IMG/VR virus record: IMGVR_UViG_3300021961_000048
Location: 25,960 to 89,959 of that record
DNA from: a virus
DNA length: 64,000 nt
Direction: 5' to 3' (one strand)
The stretch's first letter is position 1. Each line of letters opens with the position of its first letter. The notes beneath the pieces were generated by a model. That model searched no databases, had not been told where the DNA came from, and saw only the letters and a list, made by a program, of their open reading frames with translations. This document shows positions 43,783-53,000 of the stretch, piece by piece. The position numbers and the translations under genes are program-made.

Positions 43783-44408
43783 GATCTTGTTGTGTCTGGA
43801 TATACACCTTCCTTAACACGGAAGTTAAATGATACAGAGATACGATCCATGTCTGATCTATTCTCTGTCACAGAATGTGGTTGCCATGCAGGGAACAGAA
43901 TCATCTTGTTCTCTACAGCACGATAAGTTACAGAGTCCCAGGTGATCTGATTGTCACCACGATTGCAGGAGGTATATGCACCCAAGGAATGATACATGTG
44001 TGCGGTTGCTGCATCTCTACGGATACTAATAGCACCAGCATCAGCAGGCAATGGTGCCACCTGCAGATATACAACACCAGACAACACAGCACCAGGATGT
44101 GTATGTAATGCCATACGATCTCCTGGTGGGACACTAATGAACCAGAAGCGATCCATCTCAGCATATGTATTCAAAGGTCCGAAGTCTTGGAATGCTTCGT
44201 TTGCCTTTGCTTCTACTTGTCTGACAAAACTACCAACAACACACTTGCTATCACGATACTGTGATGCCAGGAGATTGCAGGATTCATAACTACCCCCATT
44301 CATCTTGTTGGGGTTCATGTAGTCAACACTGAATGCCAGTAGGGCATCAGTATTCAGATCGACATCATCATGCCAGACTGGTGTGGGGAAAAGGAACTCA
44401 ACATTCAT
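43773..44408 (-). CDS. 2OG-Fe(II) dioxygenase (TIGR02466 family)
   Basis: 211 aa. Very typical family member: start MNVEFLFPTPVWHDDVDL, metal site ALHTHPGAVLSGVVYLQV, distal His FPAWQPHSVTENRS, Arg MDRISVSFNF. Tandem paralogue of the next gene. The family's enzymatic substrate is unknown. In cyanophages it often occurs in small groups. Confidence 0.9.
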   Translation of the reverse strand: MNVEFLFPTPVWHDDVDLNTDALLAFSVDYMNPNKMNGGSYESCNLLASQYRDSKCVVGSFVRQVEAKANEAFQDFGPLNTYAEMDRFWFISVPPGDRMALHTHPGAVLSGVVYLQVAPLPADAGAISIRRDAATAHMYHSLGAYTSCNRGDNQITWDSVTYRAVENKMILFPAWQPHSVTENRSDMDRISVSFNFRVKEGVYPDTTRSWQ

Positions 44409-45057
44409 TGATCTTCTTTACGATGCCGTACGATATTCTATCATGAGTTTGCACAGGAACAAGGTTGAAGGAGATCGAGATGCGTTCTTCTTGAGTCTCA
44501 CTCCTCTCTACCTTGTGTGGCAACCATGCTGGGAACATTATACACCTATTCACCATCGGTGGGTAACTAAACTGATTCCATAACCAAGGTTCACCCTCAC
44601 CCAATGCAAAGTCCTGCATTGTACCTACTGAAGAGAAGTTAAATGCACTTGAATGATCTCTACAAAATACAATCTTGCCTGCATCTTCGGGTGCAGTGAC
44701 ATAGTATGCACCAGAGATTACAGAACCAGGATGTGTATGCGTGACATTGTAATCACTGCCGTTGTTTATATTGATCCACAGATTTGCTAACTCCACATGT
44801 GTACCCTGTGGTTCAAATCGTGCATAGATTTCTGATGCCATCTCTGTGAGACGATTGGCAAGTTTGCCCAACTCATCATCAACAGTTAATAGATGTGCAC
44901 CATTAAAATCATTTGACTGATACCCACCAACATTTGATCTAATCTGACCACCATACTCATCACGAACATGGTGGCAGATAGTCGTCAGTTCATTGGTATC
45001 GAGTTCAAAGTCCTGCCACCATACTGGTGTAGGAAATAACAACTCTTGCGTAATCAT
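44398..45057 (-). CDS. 2OG-Fe(II) dioxygenase (TIGR02466 family)
   Basis: 219 aa. MITQELLFPTPVWWQDFEL start, metal site YNVTHTHPGSVISGAYYV, distal His FPAWLPHKVERSE, Arg EERISISFNL. It overlaps its paralogue downstream by 11 nt and begins inside the stop of the coiled-coil gene. Tandem duplication is clear from the near-identical motif spacing. Confidence 0.9.
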   Translation of the reverse strand: MITQELLFPTPVWWQDFELDTNELTTICHHVRDEYGGQIRSNVGGYQSNDFNGAHLLTVDDELGKLANRLTEMASEIYARFEPQGTHVELANLWININNGSDYNVTHTHPGSVISGAYYVTAPEDAGKIVFCRDHSSAFNFSSVGTMQDFALGEGEPWLWNQFSYPPMVNRCIMFPAWLPHKVERSETQEERISISFNLVPVQTHDRISYGIVKKINEC

Positions 45058-45443
45058 TACAAACCGATATTAACTTTCGGTGCGTCGTAATCGGGATGCC
45101 ATTCTTCCAGTTCTTTATACTTCTCACCCGATTTACCCTTTGTTCTCACCTTAGGTGCGGGACGCTCAGGTTCAATAACGTATGTGCGTTCTTCTTTACC
45201 TTCGATCTGAGTGAAGATGATATTCAGAGCATCAAGTGCACCCTCAATCTTTACAAGTTCATCACGCTTTCCTTGGAGATCTCTAAGATCGAATGTGGTA
45301 CCACTTGTTTGTGAGGTGGGATTATTCGCGACACCATCGACTTGACCTTTGAGCACAAGATATTCTTCCATCTTGACTGCATGTTGCAGTGCAAGATTAT
45401 CCCACAGTTCATCGATGGACGATACTTTAAGTTCTTCAGACAT
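45057..45443 (-). CDS. small coiled-coil protein
   Basis: 128 aa from MSEELKVSSIDELWDNL. The helix MEEYLVLKGQVDGVANN and the later GKRDELVKIEGALDALNII make a helical hairpin, followed by a Lys/Glu-rich tail. Single-base overlap (TAATG) with the next gene. Perhaps a scaffold for the modification enzymes around it, but nothing shows this directly. Confidence 0.65.
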   Translation of the reverse strand: MSEELKVSSIDELWDNLALQHAVKMEEYLVLKGQVDGVANNPTSQTSGTTFDLRDLQGKRDELVKIEGALDALNIIFTQIEGKEERTYVIEPERPAPKVRTKGKSGEKYKELEEWHPDYDAPKVNIGL

Positions 45444-46158
45444 GACGGTTCTCAATAATCTTTTGGTTGTTTTTAAGGACGCTATGTGTATCTATGTTAA
45501 ACTTAGATGTCATATTATATGAGATCGCTGCTTCAAACATGCGATCAGATTCATTAGCATCCTCGACTACATAGTCCCACTGTCTAAGCGATTTGCGAAG
45601 AATAGGTGTGACTTGAAATAGTGGCGTTCCTGCTTCAATGAGTGTCTCACCCTCTAACACATGCCAATAAAGTTGTGCATTGAGTTGTGGAACTCTTGTG
45701 GGATCAAAGATACCACTTGCAGCAGTAAAACGCTTCTCACCATTATATAGCACTGGGGATTGGATAAGCACAATATCCTTCGGTGCCCACACTCTCCAGG
45801 TTGTACCCACCTTGATCACAGAATCCATACTGTGAGGTGGTGCAGATTCCTTTGCTTGCTTATCATCATGGATCGTAATGAATCCATTGTCAGTATCAAG
45901 CAACGTAGGAGACTTCCAATCTACAGTAACCCCATCACCATTGGTGATGATGTAGAAGTCACACGGAGCAGGAATAATAAACCCCGTATTGCTCCATTGT
46001 TTCAGTGCAGGACACTTGCTGGCATGTTGTTGTATAGCAGCAAATGGGCACTTTGACATACTGCGTTCCAGTTTGTGTGCTGGATATACAGGATGGCAAT
46101 CTTTTACACCTGGGACTGTAGACCAAAACCTGATAGGTTTTCTCTTACGAAACAGCAT
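45436..46158 (-). CDS. DUF6065-like protein, second copy
   Basis: 240 aa. Elements: PCDFYIITNGDGVTVDWKSP, GTTWRVWAPKDIVLIQSPVL, YWHVLEGETLIEAGTPLFQV. These parallel the first copy's strand order (WxxP-x-D/GxPxFxx). N-terminal Cys and basic residues (MSKCPFAAIQQHASKCP). It overlaps the halogenase gene by 14 nt, so the two are probably made together. Function unknown. Confidence 0.6.
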   Translation of the reverse strand: MLFRKRKPIRFWSTVPGVKDCHPVYPAHKLERSMSKCPFAAIQQHASKCPALKQWSNTGFIIPAPCDFYIITNGDGVTVDWKSPTLLDTDNGFITIHDDKQAKESAPPHSMDSVIKVGTTWRVWAPKDIVLIQSPVLYNGEKRFTAASGIFDPTRVPQLNAQLYWHVLEGETLIEAGTPLFQVTPILRKSLRQWDYVVEDANESDRMFEAAISYNMTSKFNIDTHSVLKNNQKIIENRHV

Positions 46159-47698
46159 AGATGGTGTCCCTCAAATACTCATAAGATGTAGGTAGTTGCT
46201 TGATATATTCTAGCGCACAGTACATATGACTGTCAACCTGAGCATCCCACTGTGCAACAGGTGGAGTGCCAAATCGTTTCTCAGTGATAATCTGTCCCTG
46301 TCCTCTAAGTGTAGCGAAGTCATTACCAGCGAGAACATACAAATCACCAGTAAACTCCTCAGGAAACTCATGCTTGACATACTTACAATCTGTCAGCAGT
46401 CGGAATGGATTATCCTCAGGATGATTCATGGCAAAGTGATTCTTTGCGTAGTCAATCTCTTCGGTCACATACCTCCAGTATGCTGTATCTCTACGCATCG
46501 AGAAGGCATAATGCCATGCAATGAAATCAGCAAATCCATCAATCTCACGATCAGCAGCATTATTGAACATTGCCTTTTCAATACTACTAACCACACCACC
46601 TCTAGTCTGTAGTGTTTCAATCAGACGACGAATCTGTTCATGTACCGTCAACAATCCAGTGGACTCTAGTGGTTCTAAGAATCCATAGGAAAGACCAACA
46701 CCAACAACATTCTTCACCCATGCTTTCTCATGCTTGCCACTGCGAATATCAATGACACGGAAATCATCAGGTACATTTGTATGATGTTTGGCAAGATGCT
46801 CTCTGAACTCTTGTTCTGCACCTGATTCATTCTGATACTTATCACACCAGACATATCCTGTGCCTGATCTAGTCCACAGAGGTACCTTCCATACCCATCC
46901 ATTGCCTAGTGCAGTACAGTTTGTATAGTTGACAATCTGAGTTGATGCATCATGATGCGGAATACGACAGACCGTTGCCTTATTGTTGGGGAGAATGTCA
47001 TTGAATGGGATATGCTTAGACCCCATCAATCCTTCCAGCAACACAGACTTAAATCCTGTGCAGTCAACAAATAGATCTGCCTTTAGGAATACATTGGTGT
47101 CAAGGTGCAGACGTTCGATGTTACCTTGCTCATCAAAGTCTGCATCCATAACATGTCCTTGAACGTATTTCACGTTCTTGCACACATTATTCTTCAACCA
47201 TTGACCAAACTTGACTGCATCCATGTGATAGGAATAGTCCGTCCCCATGTCACCCCACTTACCAGAATCATCGATTCTGTTTTCTTCCATCAACAATGTG
47301 TTCCCATTTATCATTCTGGCGAATGAGTTAGGGTGTGAGTATTTCTCAGGATAAGCATTACGAAGCGCCCAGAAAGATACAAGTCCCCCAGGCAAAGCAG
47401 CGTTAGAAGGATCCACAAAAGGATAATCCCAGTGCGTACCGTCTTTCTTGTAGAAGTCTGTGAATCTGATTCCAACTTTATGTGTTGCTTCACAATCTGC
47501 CATCCACTCTTCATCTTTCAACCCGAGCAAACACATATACATGTTGATATGCCCTAAAGTAGATTCCCCGACGCCAGTAATAGGCACATCGGGGGACTCT
47601 ACAAGGGTTACGTTATATTCAGGGAGGAGTCTTTCAAAGGCGGCAGCGGTCATCCAACCAGCAGATCCACCGCCTACAATAACAACATTACGAATCAT
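46145..47698 (-). CDS. tryptophan-halogenase-like flavoenzyme
   Basis: 517 aa. FAD motif VVIVGGGSAGWMTAAAFERL at the N-terminus, GVGESTLGHI, the expected Lys in ATHKVGIRFTDF (the catalytic Lys that carries the chloramine in PrnA-type enzymes), and the halogenase signature WVWKVPLWTRSG. Such enzymes use FADH2, O2 and halide to halogenate an indole. A free-Trp or a peptide substrate is possible. The phage needs a flavin reductase from the host. Placed directly after the fibre genes and before the oxygenase island, it suggests modification of a virion or host protein. Confidence 0.88.
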   Translation of the reverse strand: MIRNVVIVGGGSAGWMTAAAFERLLPEYNVTLVESPDVPITGVGESTLGHINMYMCLLGLKDEEWMADCEATHKVGIRFTDFYKKDGTHWDYPFVDPSNAALPGGLVSFWALRNAYPEKYSHPNSFARMINGNTLLMEENRIDDSGKWGDMGTDYSYHMDAVKFGQWLKNNVCKNVKYVQGHVMDADFDEQGNIERLHLDTNVFLKADLFVDCTGFKSVLLEGLMGSKHIPFNDILPNNKATVCRIPHHDASTQIVNYTNCTALGNGWVWKVPLWTRSGTGYVWCDKYQNESGAEQEFREHLAKHHTNVPDDFRVIDIRSGKHEKAWVKNVVGVGLSYGFLEPLESTGLLTVHEQIRRLIETLQTRGGVVSSIEKAMFNNAADREIDGFADFIAWHYAFSMRRDTAYWRYVTEEIDYAKNHFAMNHPEDNPFRLLTDCKYVKHEFPEEFTGDLYVLAGNDFATLRGQGQIITEKRFGTPPVAQWDAQVDSHMYCALEYIKQLPTSYEYLRDTIYAVS

Positions 47699-47701
47699 AC
47701 T

Positions 47702-48274
47702 TTAGTTCCACTCAGGCATTGCATCTCTAGGAAGTACGGGATCCTGATTAGGATCAAATGGGCAACCGTCACCCTCAACCATATGGGTGACATACAGTTT
47801 ATAGTCGGGATCATTCACCAGATCGGGGAATGCTTCCTCTGCCTCTGCACGAGTCATCCATGCAGGGATGTCCTCATTATGAGACCATGGTTTATACTTA
47901 TCGATCGGTTGTCCGTTCTCATCATACTCCAACTCACCGTACTTGGCAAGAGTTTCATCCTTGACAGATTGAACTGCCTTGAAAAACTTACCTTCTTTTG
48001 CTGCTTCACCAAACACTCCTGCCTTGATGTCATCAAACAGTCTAGCAAACTGTGCACCAGATGCACCATAACCAACGATTCTTGCTGCGAAAGGATCAAC
48101 ATGACCATGATCAGGAATCCACTCGTTAAACTCAAGTTTCCAATCGAGTGTTATCTCATCGGGTGCATCTACCCAGCGAAGTTTAGCGCCAGGACCAGTG
48201 TAGATCTCAAACTCTGCGCCTGGGTCTACAATGTCGGTTGGAAATCCTGTTGCGGAAATAAGTGCTCTTTTCAT
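47702..48274 (-). CDS. tail-fibre-associated protein
   Basis: 190 aa: MKRALISATGFPTDIVDPG, then DAPDEITLDWKLEFNEW, and a C-terminal DPNQDPVLPRDAMPEW. The N-terminal strand pattern (RALIS..G.PTDIVDPG) recurs in small tail proteins of T4-like cyanophages. It lies 7 nt after the glycine-rich tip gene and is probably a tip or fibre component, or its assembly factor. Confidence 0.6.
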   Translation of the reverse strand: MKRALISATGFPTDIVDPGAEFEIYTGPGAKLRWVDAPDEITLDWKLEFNEWIPDHGHVDPFAARIVGYGASGAQFARLFDDIKAGVFGEAAKEGKFFKAVQSVKDETLAKYGELEYDENGQPIDKYKPWSHNEDIPAWMTRAEAEEAFPDLVNDPDYKLYVTHMVEGDGCPFDPNQDPVLPRDAMPEWN

Positions 48275-48281
48275 TTGATTA

Positions 48282-49085
48282 TCAGTTGAAGTTGTAGACT
48301 ACCACATAACCTTGGCGACCATCGCCACCACGCTCAGAGTTACGACCAGCGGTACCGCCAGCACCCCATGCAGCGTGTCCACGGTGGTTCTGAGACCATT
48401 GTTGTTGGTGGTGAGAAGTACCAGAGGCACCACCCCAGAAAGAGGATCCACCGAATCCAATGCCAGGTTGACCGTTTTCGTGACCGTTACCAGATCCACC
48501 ATAGACCTGAATAGCACCCTGAGAAGGCGAACCACCAAGACCACCAACGTGTTGACGCTGACGGTTAGCACCCTGACCACCGCCAGAAGAACAATAGTTA
48601 CCAAAAGAAGAGGAACCACCGTTACCAGAACGACCCGAGTAACCGTCGCCACCACCACCACCGCCAACAGTCACGCCGATGGAGTTGATGTTAGCAACGT
48701 CAACGATCTGTTCTGTGTGTGCACCAGCACCACCAGATTCACCGTAACCAGATCCACCACCGCCACCAGCAGTACACTTCACCCAGATACGCTTAACACC
48801 GCTGGGTTTGTTCCAAGTGCTGTTGTTATTATATACGTTGATGGAAATCGGACCACCACCTGCCTCAATAGTGCCCCACGACAATGTACTGCCGTTAGTT
48901 GTCAGGTACTTACCAGATTGACCACTCTGAGAGGGGATAATCTGACCAGAAGAACCAGAGATAGTTCCGTTAATCTGGATGTTAGAAACAGTGAGAGTTC
49001 CGTTTGCAGTGATAGAACCACTGGAGAAGGAAAAACCACCTTGACCAGCGAGGTCTTTTACAGATGCAACTTTTAGGGTACTCAT
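48282..49085 (-). CDS. glycine-rich receptor-binding tip protein
   Basis: 267 aa. N-terminal beta repeats (STLKVASVKDLAGQGG, then SGSITANGTLTVSNIQINGT) of the fibre-shaft type lead to NSTWNKPSGVKRIWVKCTA, the usual start of a glycine-rich domain, and then many GGGGG stretches (GVTVGGGGGGDGYSGR). This is the layout of polyglycine-sandwich adhesins such as gp38 of T-even-like phages, which bind the receptor at the fibre tip. It has its own late promoter. Confidence 0.75.
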   Translation of the reverse strand: MSTLKVASVKDLAGQGGFSFSSGSITANGTLTVSNIQINGTISGSSGQIIPSQSGQSGKYLTTNGSTLSWGTIEAGGGPISINVYNNNSTWNKPSGVKRIWVKCTAGGGGGSGYGESGGAGAHTEQIVDVANINSIGVTVGGGGGGDGYSGRSGNGGSSSFGNYCSSGGGQGANRQRQHVGGLGGSPSQGAIQVYGGSGNGHENGQPGIGFGGSSFWGGASGTSHHQQQWSQNHRGHAAWGAGGTAGRNSERGGDGRQGYVVVYNFN

Positions 49086-49108
49086 TCTTTTGAAACCTCT
49101 TTACAACT

Positions 49109-49116
49109 TATTTATA
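49109..49116 (-). promoter_or_regulatory. late promoter box TATAAATA
   Basis: Exact T4 late consensus, ending 24 nt before the ATG of the glycine-rich tip protein. The equal spacing at 57237-57244, 60387-60394 and 63938-63945 supports the reading. Confidence 0.75.
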
Positions 49117-49120
49117 CAGA

Positions 49121-49996
49121 TCAATAACCAATACGGCGACCAATCATACGCCAACCTGCAGCGGATGCATCGTACCAAAGTTCACATTCGATTCTATCAT
49201 ATGTAGATGGGTTACCATTGTTAGAAATACTCCACCAAGGAATACCGCTACCATTTACCCTAACACCTGTAATATATCCAGAGGGGGAACCGAAACCACC
49301 ACGGATAATGAATACAAAGTGGAAGACAGATGTCATAATCGATTCACCAGATGTAGGTACATTGGTGAAATCAATAGTGTAGTTAGATCCGCTACCTGAG
49401 TCGGAATACCAATATGAAGATCTTCTAATATCGATGGGAACTACGCCACCACGATAGAAGTATTCTCTGTGACTTCTTCTTGCCGCTACTTCAAACCCTG
49501 CACCAGGGTCCATACGGAAGTGACCATCAGAGGAGATAGCGAGGTATCTCTTATACTCATAGGTATCAGTCTGCTTATCTGAGAACACAGTCCATGATGC
49601 ACCGTTCTCAACAGTTACGGTGTATCCGTTCTGAATCTCAACCTCACCAAAGGTGAAACCGTTGGTGTACTCATCTCCACCGTTAGCAACAGAACCAACA
49701 GTGATATTCTCTTGGATGACTGTACCATTCGTACGAATGATTGAACCTTCACCAAGACTAGGACCACCGCCACCTACTGATGCCCAACCAGGCAAACCTT
49801 GACGAGCATCTTGCTTATAGATCTGTGCCTCATCTTCAGTTGTGTTATACACAACAGTACCAAACGCAGGAGTGCCAAGGGCATCAACTTGCGTTTGGTT
49901 AAGATCAGGAAGATTGATTTGTTCAGTAACGTCCCACGATGTCACGATGCCTCGTGTCGTCGCGTTTATCTGGTTACCGATAATCTTTGTCGTCAT
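49121..49996 (-). CDS. tail fibre protein
   Basis: 291 aa. The segment LNQTQVDALGTPAFGTVVYN..EAQIYKQDARQGLPGW is the short conserved beta unit found in cyanophage fibres. The middle ENGASWTVFSDK and the C-terminal YWYSDSGSGSNYTIDFTNVP look like a distal lectin-like head. It directly precedes the glycine-rich tip gene. Receptor binding is likely but not shown. Confidence 0.7.
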   Translation of the reverse strand: MTTKIIGNQINATTRGIVTSWDVTEQINLPDLNQTQVDALGTPAFGTVVYNTTEDEAQIYKQDARQGLPGWASVGGGGPSLGEGSIIRTNGTVIQENITVGSVANGGDEYTNGFTFGEVEIQNGYTVTVENGASWTVFSDKQTDTYEYKRYLAISSDGHFRMDPGAGFEVAARRSHREYFYRGGVVPIDIRRSSYWYSDSGSGSNYTIDFTNVPTSGESIMTSVFHFVFIIRGGFGSPSGYITGVRVNGSGIPWWSISNNGNPSTYDRIECELWYDASAAGWRMIGRRIGY

Positions 49997-50017
49997 GTTA
50001 TCCCTTCGGAGTGGTTA

Positions 50018-53000
50018 TTAGATTACGAGTTCACGGATCTGCAGCGTGTCTCCTGTTGCAGGAGGAGTGCCAACACTAAAGTCAACAGCATTACCAGTGA
50101 CGGTGTAATCAACGCCAGGAACCTGGCAAACACCATTCAAGAATACAAGGACAGAATATGCATTGTGACCAGCAGTAATAGCGAAGGAAGTGGTAGTACC
50201 ATCGCCTGCATATGTCACACCTGCGTTACCATTAGCAACACCAGTTGCTAAAGAGTATTTATCAGCACAACCATATGTACCTGTAACATCGAAGTTACCT
50301 GTAATCTTGGCGTTGCCATTTACTTTCAATCTCCAAGATGCATCTGCTGCTTCACCCAGACCGAAGTGAGTGTTACCATTGAATCTACCTGTGAAGATCT
50401 GACCAGAATCAGAAATGCCGAACTTATACCAGACAGCATTATCATAGATCCAACCCAGAGGTGTGCCAGGTGTCCAGTCAATGTTATAGCAGATGTCACC
50501 ATTGTTGAATGCAGTACCAACAGCAACATCAGGTTCACCGTTGGGGAGTTCTTCAGCGAGGAAGAACTGCTTCAACACAGTACCATCATCGTTGGAGAAT
50601 GTTTGCTTGAGAGTTTGAATGTTCTCTTGAGATGTAATCTTCTTCTGGAAGGTTACAGGACCAGAGAATACAGATTCCAACTGGTTAGATGCACCACCGA
50701 TAACAGTCAGTTTGTCGGTAAGCACAATCTCAGAGAAGGTTTCAATCTCACCCTCTTCACCAACAACGTTCAGTTGTGCAATATCTTCGGATGTAATCGC
50801 ACCCGTAACTGGGTTGATAACTTGGTTACCAATGTAGAGTTCACCGTCAGAGTTAACACCAGTGAAGTATGCAACGCCTGCTTCTTCTTTCAACTGCTGA
50901 GACAATCTCACTTCATCTTCACTCAGAACTTGTACCTGAGTAGAGGGGAATGCAGTTGAGTAGTTACCAGGACCGAAACCAAGGTATTCAAACGTGTGAC
51001 CAGATGCACGGAGAATCGAATAACGACGCAGTTCAATCAGCAGAGGTGCGACTGACTGGTCAGCATTCAGTTTGAGTGCAATCTTACGATCTTCTTCGTC
51101 ACCCAGACGTGCAGTAACAGAAACACTATTCAGTGTGTTAGATGTAGTGTTGTATCCCAGGTTGTTCTCACCTTCAAGCAAGAAGAACTGTGCTGCTTCT
51201 CTAGTAATAGAACGCAGAGTATCAACTTTGGGTGTAGGTGTTGCACCATCGGTGGTCTTAACCAGACCGATAGTTTCGTTATCAGCAACAGACACAGCGG
51301 CAGCAGGGTCAGCAGAAGGGTTATCTCTGTCGAATGCAGGATAAACATCCTGTGTTCTCTGAGAGAATGCCATGTCGTTGAAGTTATCCGTGGAAGGAGT
51401 AACCGACGCAGACAGAAGTGTCAGATAGTAGATACCATCTGCTTCACCACGAACAAACTCTTGGAATGTTTCTACAGCATAGATGTAGTACACCTTGCTA
51501 TATGAAGGTGAGTTAGTTTCAGACGATCTAGGTTGCAGAACGAAACCAGTGATGGGTTGACGAGGAACGGGGAATGCATCCTTGTCCAGTACATAACGGA
51601 AGCGATATGTTCTGTCAACAAGGTTACGGGGGTCGGGAACACGACGGATGAAACTCGGCGGAGAGAATGCCAAGTTCTGATACAACGAGTTCGCCAGAAG
51701 TGTGGTATAGATCGTGTTGTTGTTAGGATCAACTTGGATATACCAGTTATTCTGTGCAGGGTCCCACTTGATCGGGTTCAGACCTTCAATATCATTAGGT
51801 CTTGTGCCTGTTACTTGAGGACCAGCGGGATTGATATATGCATAGTGAGTTGTAGGATCCGCAGCACCCGATGCTTTCAGAAGCACAAATACTTGGTCGG
51901 GAAGTGATGCCGAGTCTCTACGTGCACCGATTGTGTAACCCTGAACCTTAGACGGCGGGGGTGCTGTCTCTACACTATAACCATACAGATACAGTCTAGA
52001 ACTATTAGCAGCAGCACGAGTCTTTGCAATGTCCAGAGACACCCAGTTTACTGGGACCTCAATAACATCCGACAGAGATTTCGGTGGAATGATGTGGGTG
52101 ATTGCACCTGCTTTATCTTTAGTAAATGCGGCGCTTGAGAAACCCTTTGAACGCAGCGAAGTGTTTCCAAAGTTCGAGTTTGAGTTAGTAATGGATAGGT
52201 CACCACCAGACTCACTAAAGAAATGGTCACCAAATCCCACAGCGAACACAGACACAACCTGAATGAAACTGCCGTTGGATGCGTGAATATGGCAGTGCCG
52301 CCATCCTTTACGGTATTTCGCCAGACCGTTAATGTGTGCGCCCGATCCTTGTGCTTGTGCTTCATATGCACCAGTTGACTGGTTATAGAGAACAAATGCA
52401 CGGTCATCTTTCTGCAGAGAGATACCCGTGAACTGTGCAACCACCATCGATTTGAAACCAGTTGCACGGGAACCATCTGCGTGCATTCCATTGATGCCCC
52501 AGACAGATCTCAATGAACAGTTAAACACATATGGCGATGCAGAGTCAACTGTATCGATCTCAACTTTAACCAGAATGTTAGAACCAAGAGCATTACCTGA
52601 TGGTTCTGCTGCCATCTGATAAGTGAACTGGTTACCTTGTGCAGATGTAATCAGGAACGAACCATTGTAAAGCAGTTGATCCTGCTCAGTTGGTCCAGTA
52701 ACACCTGAGATATTAACAGCAACGCCCACTGAGAATCCATGATTCTTAGGATTACCCTGTTCGTCAACTGTGAATGCAGTAGCAGTCTGACCATTTCGTA
52801 CAATCTGAGAAACAGCAAACTCGTCAGAAATCGGACCAACGATTCTGTTTTCTTCGACTCGTGCCTGAATCTGGTCCTGAGCAACAATACCAGAGGAATC
52901 GGGAATAGTTGCGTAACCTTTGGAGATCTTCTGGTAGTACAGATCAAGATCGGAAGACTTCGCAAACTCAAAACAAGTTATCTTGTGGTGGGAATAGTTA

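Noticed and set aside
48282-49085. Short DNA repeats in the glycine-rich gene as CRISPR-like
   Set aside because: They are glycine codon runs in a coding frame, with no regular spacers.
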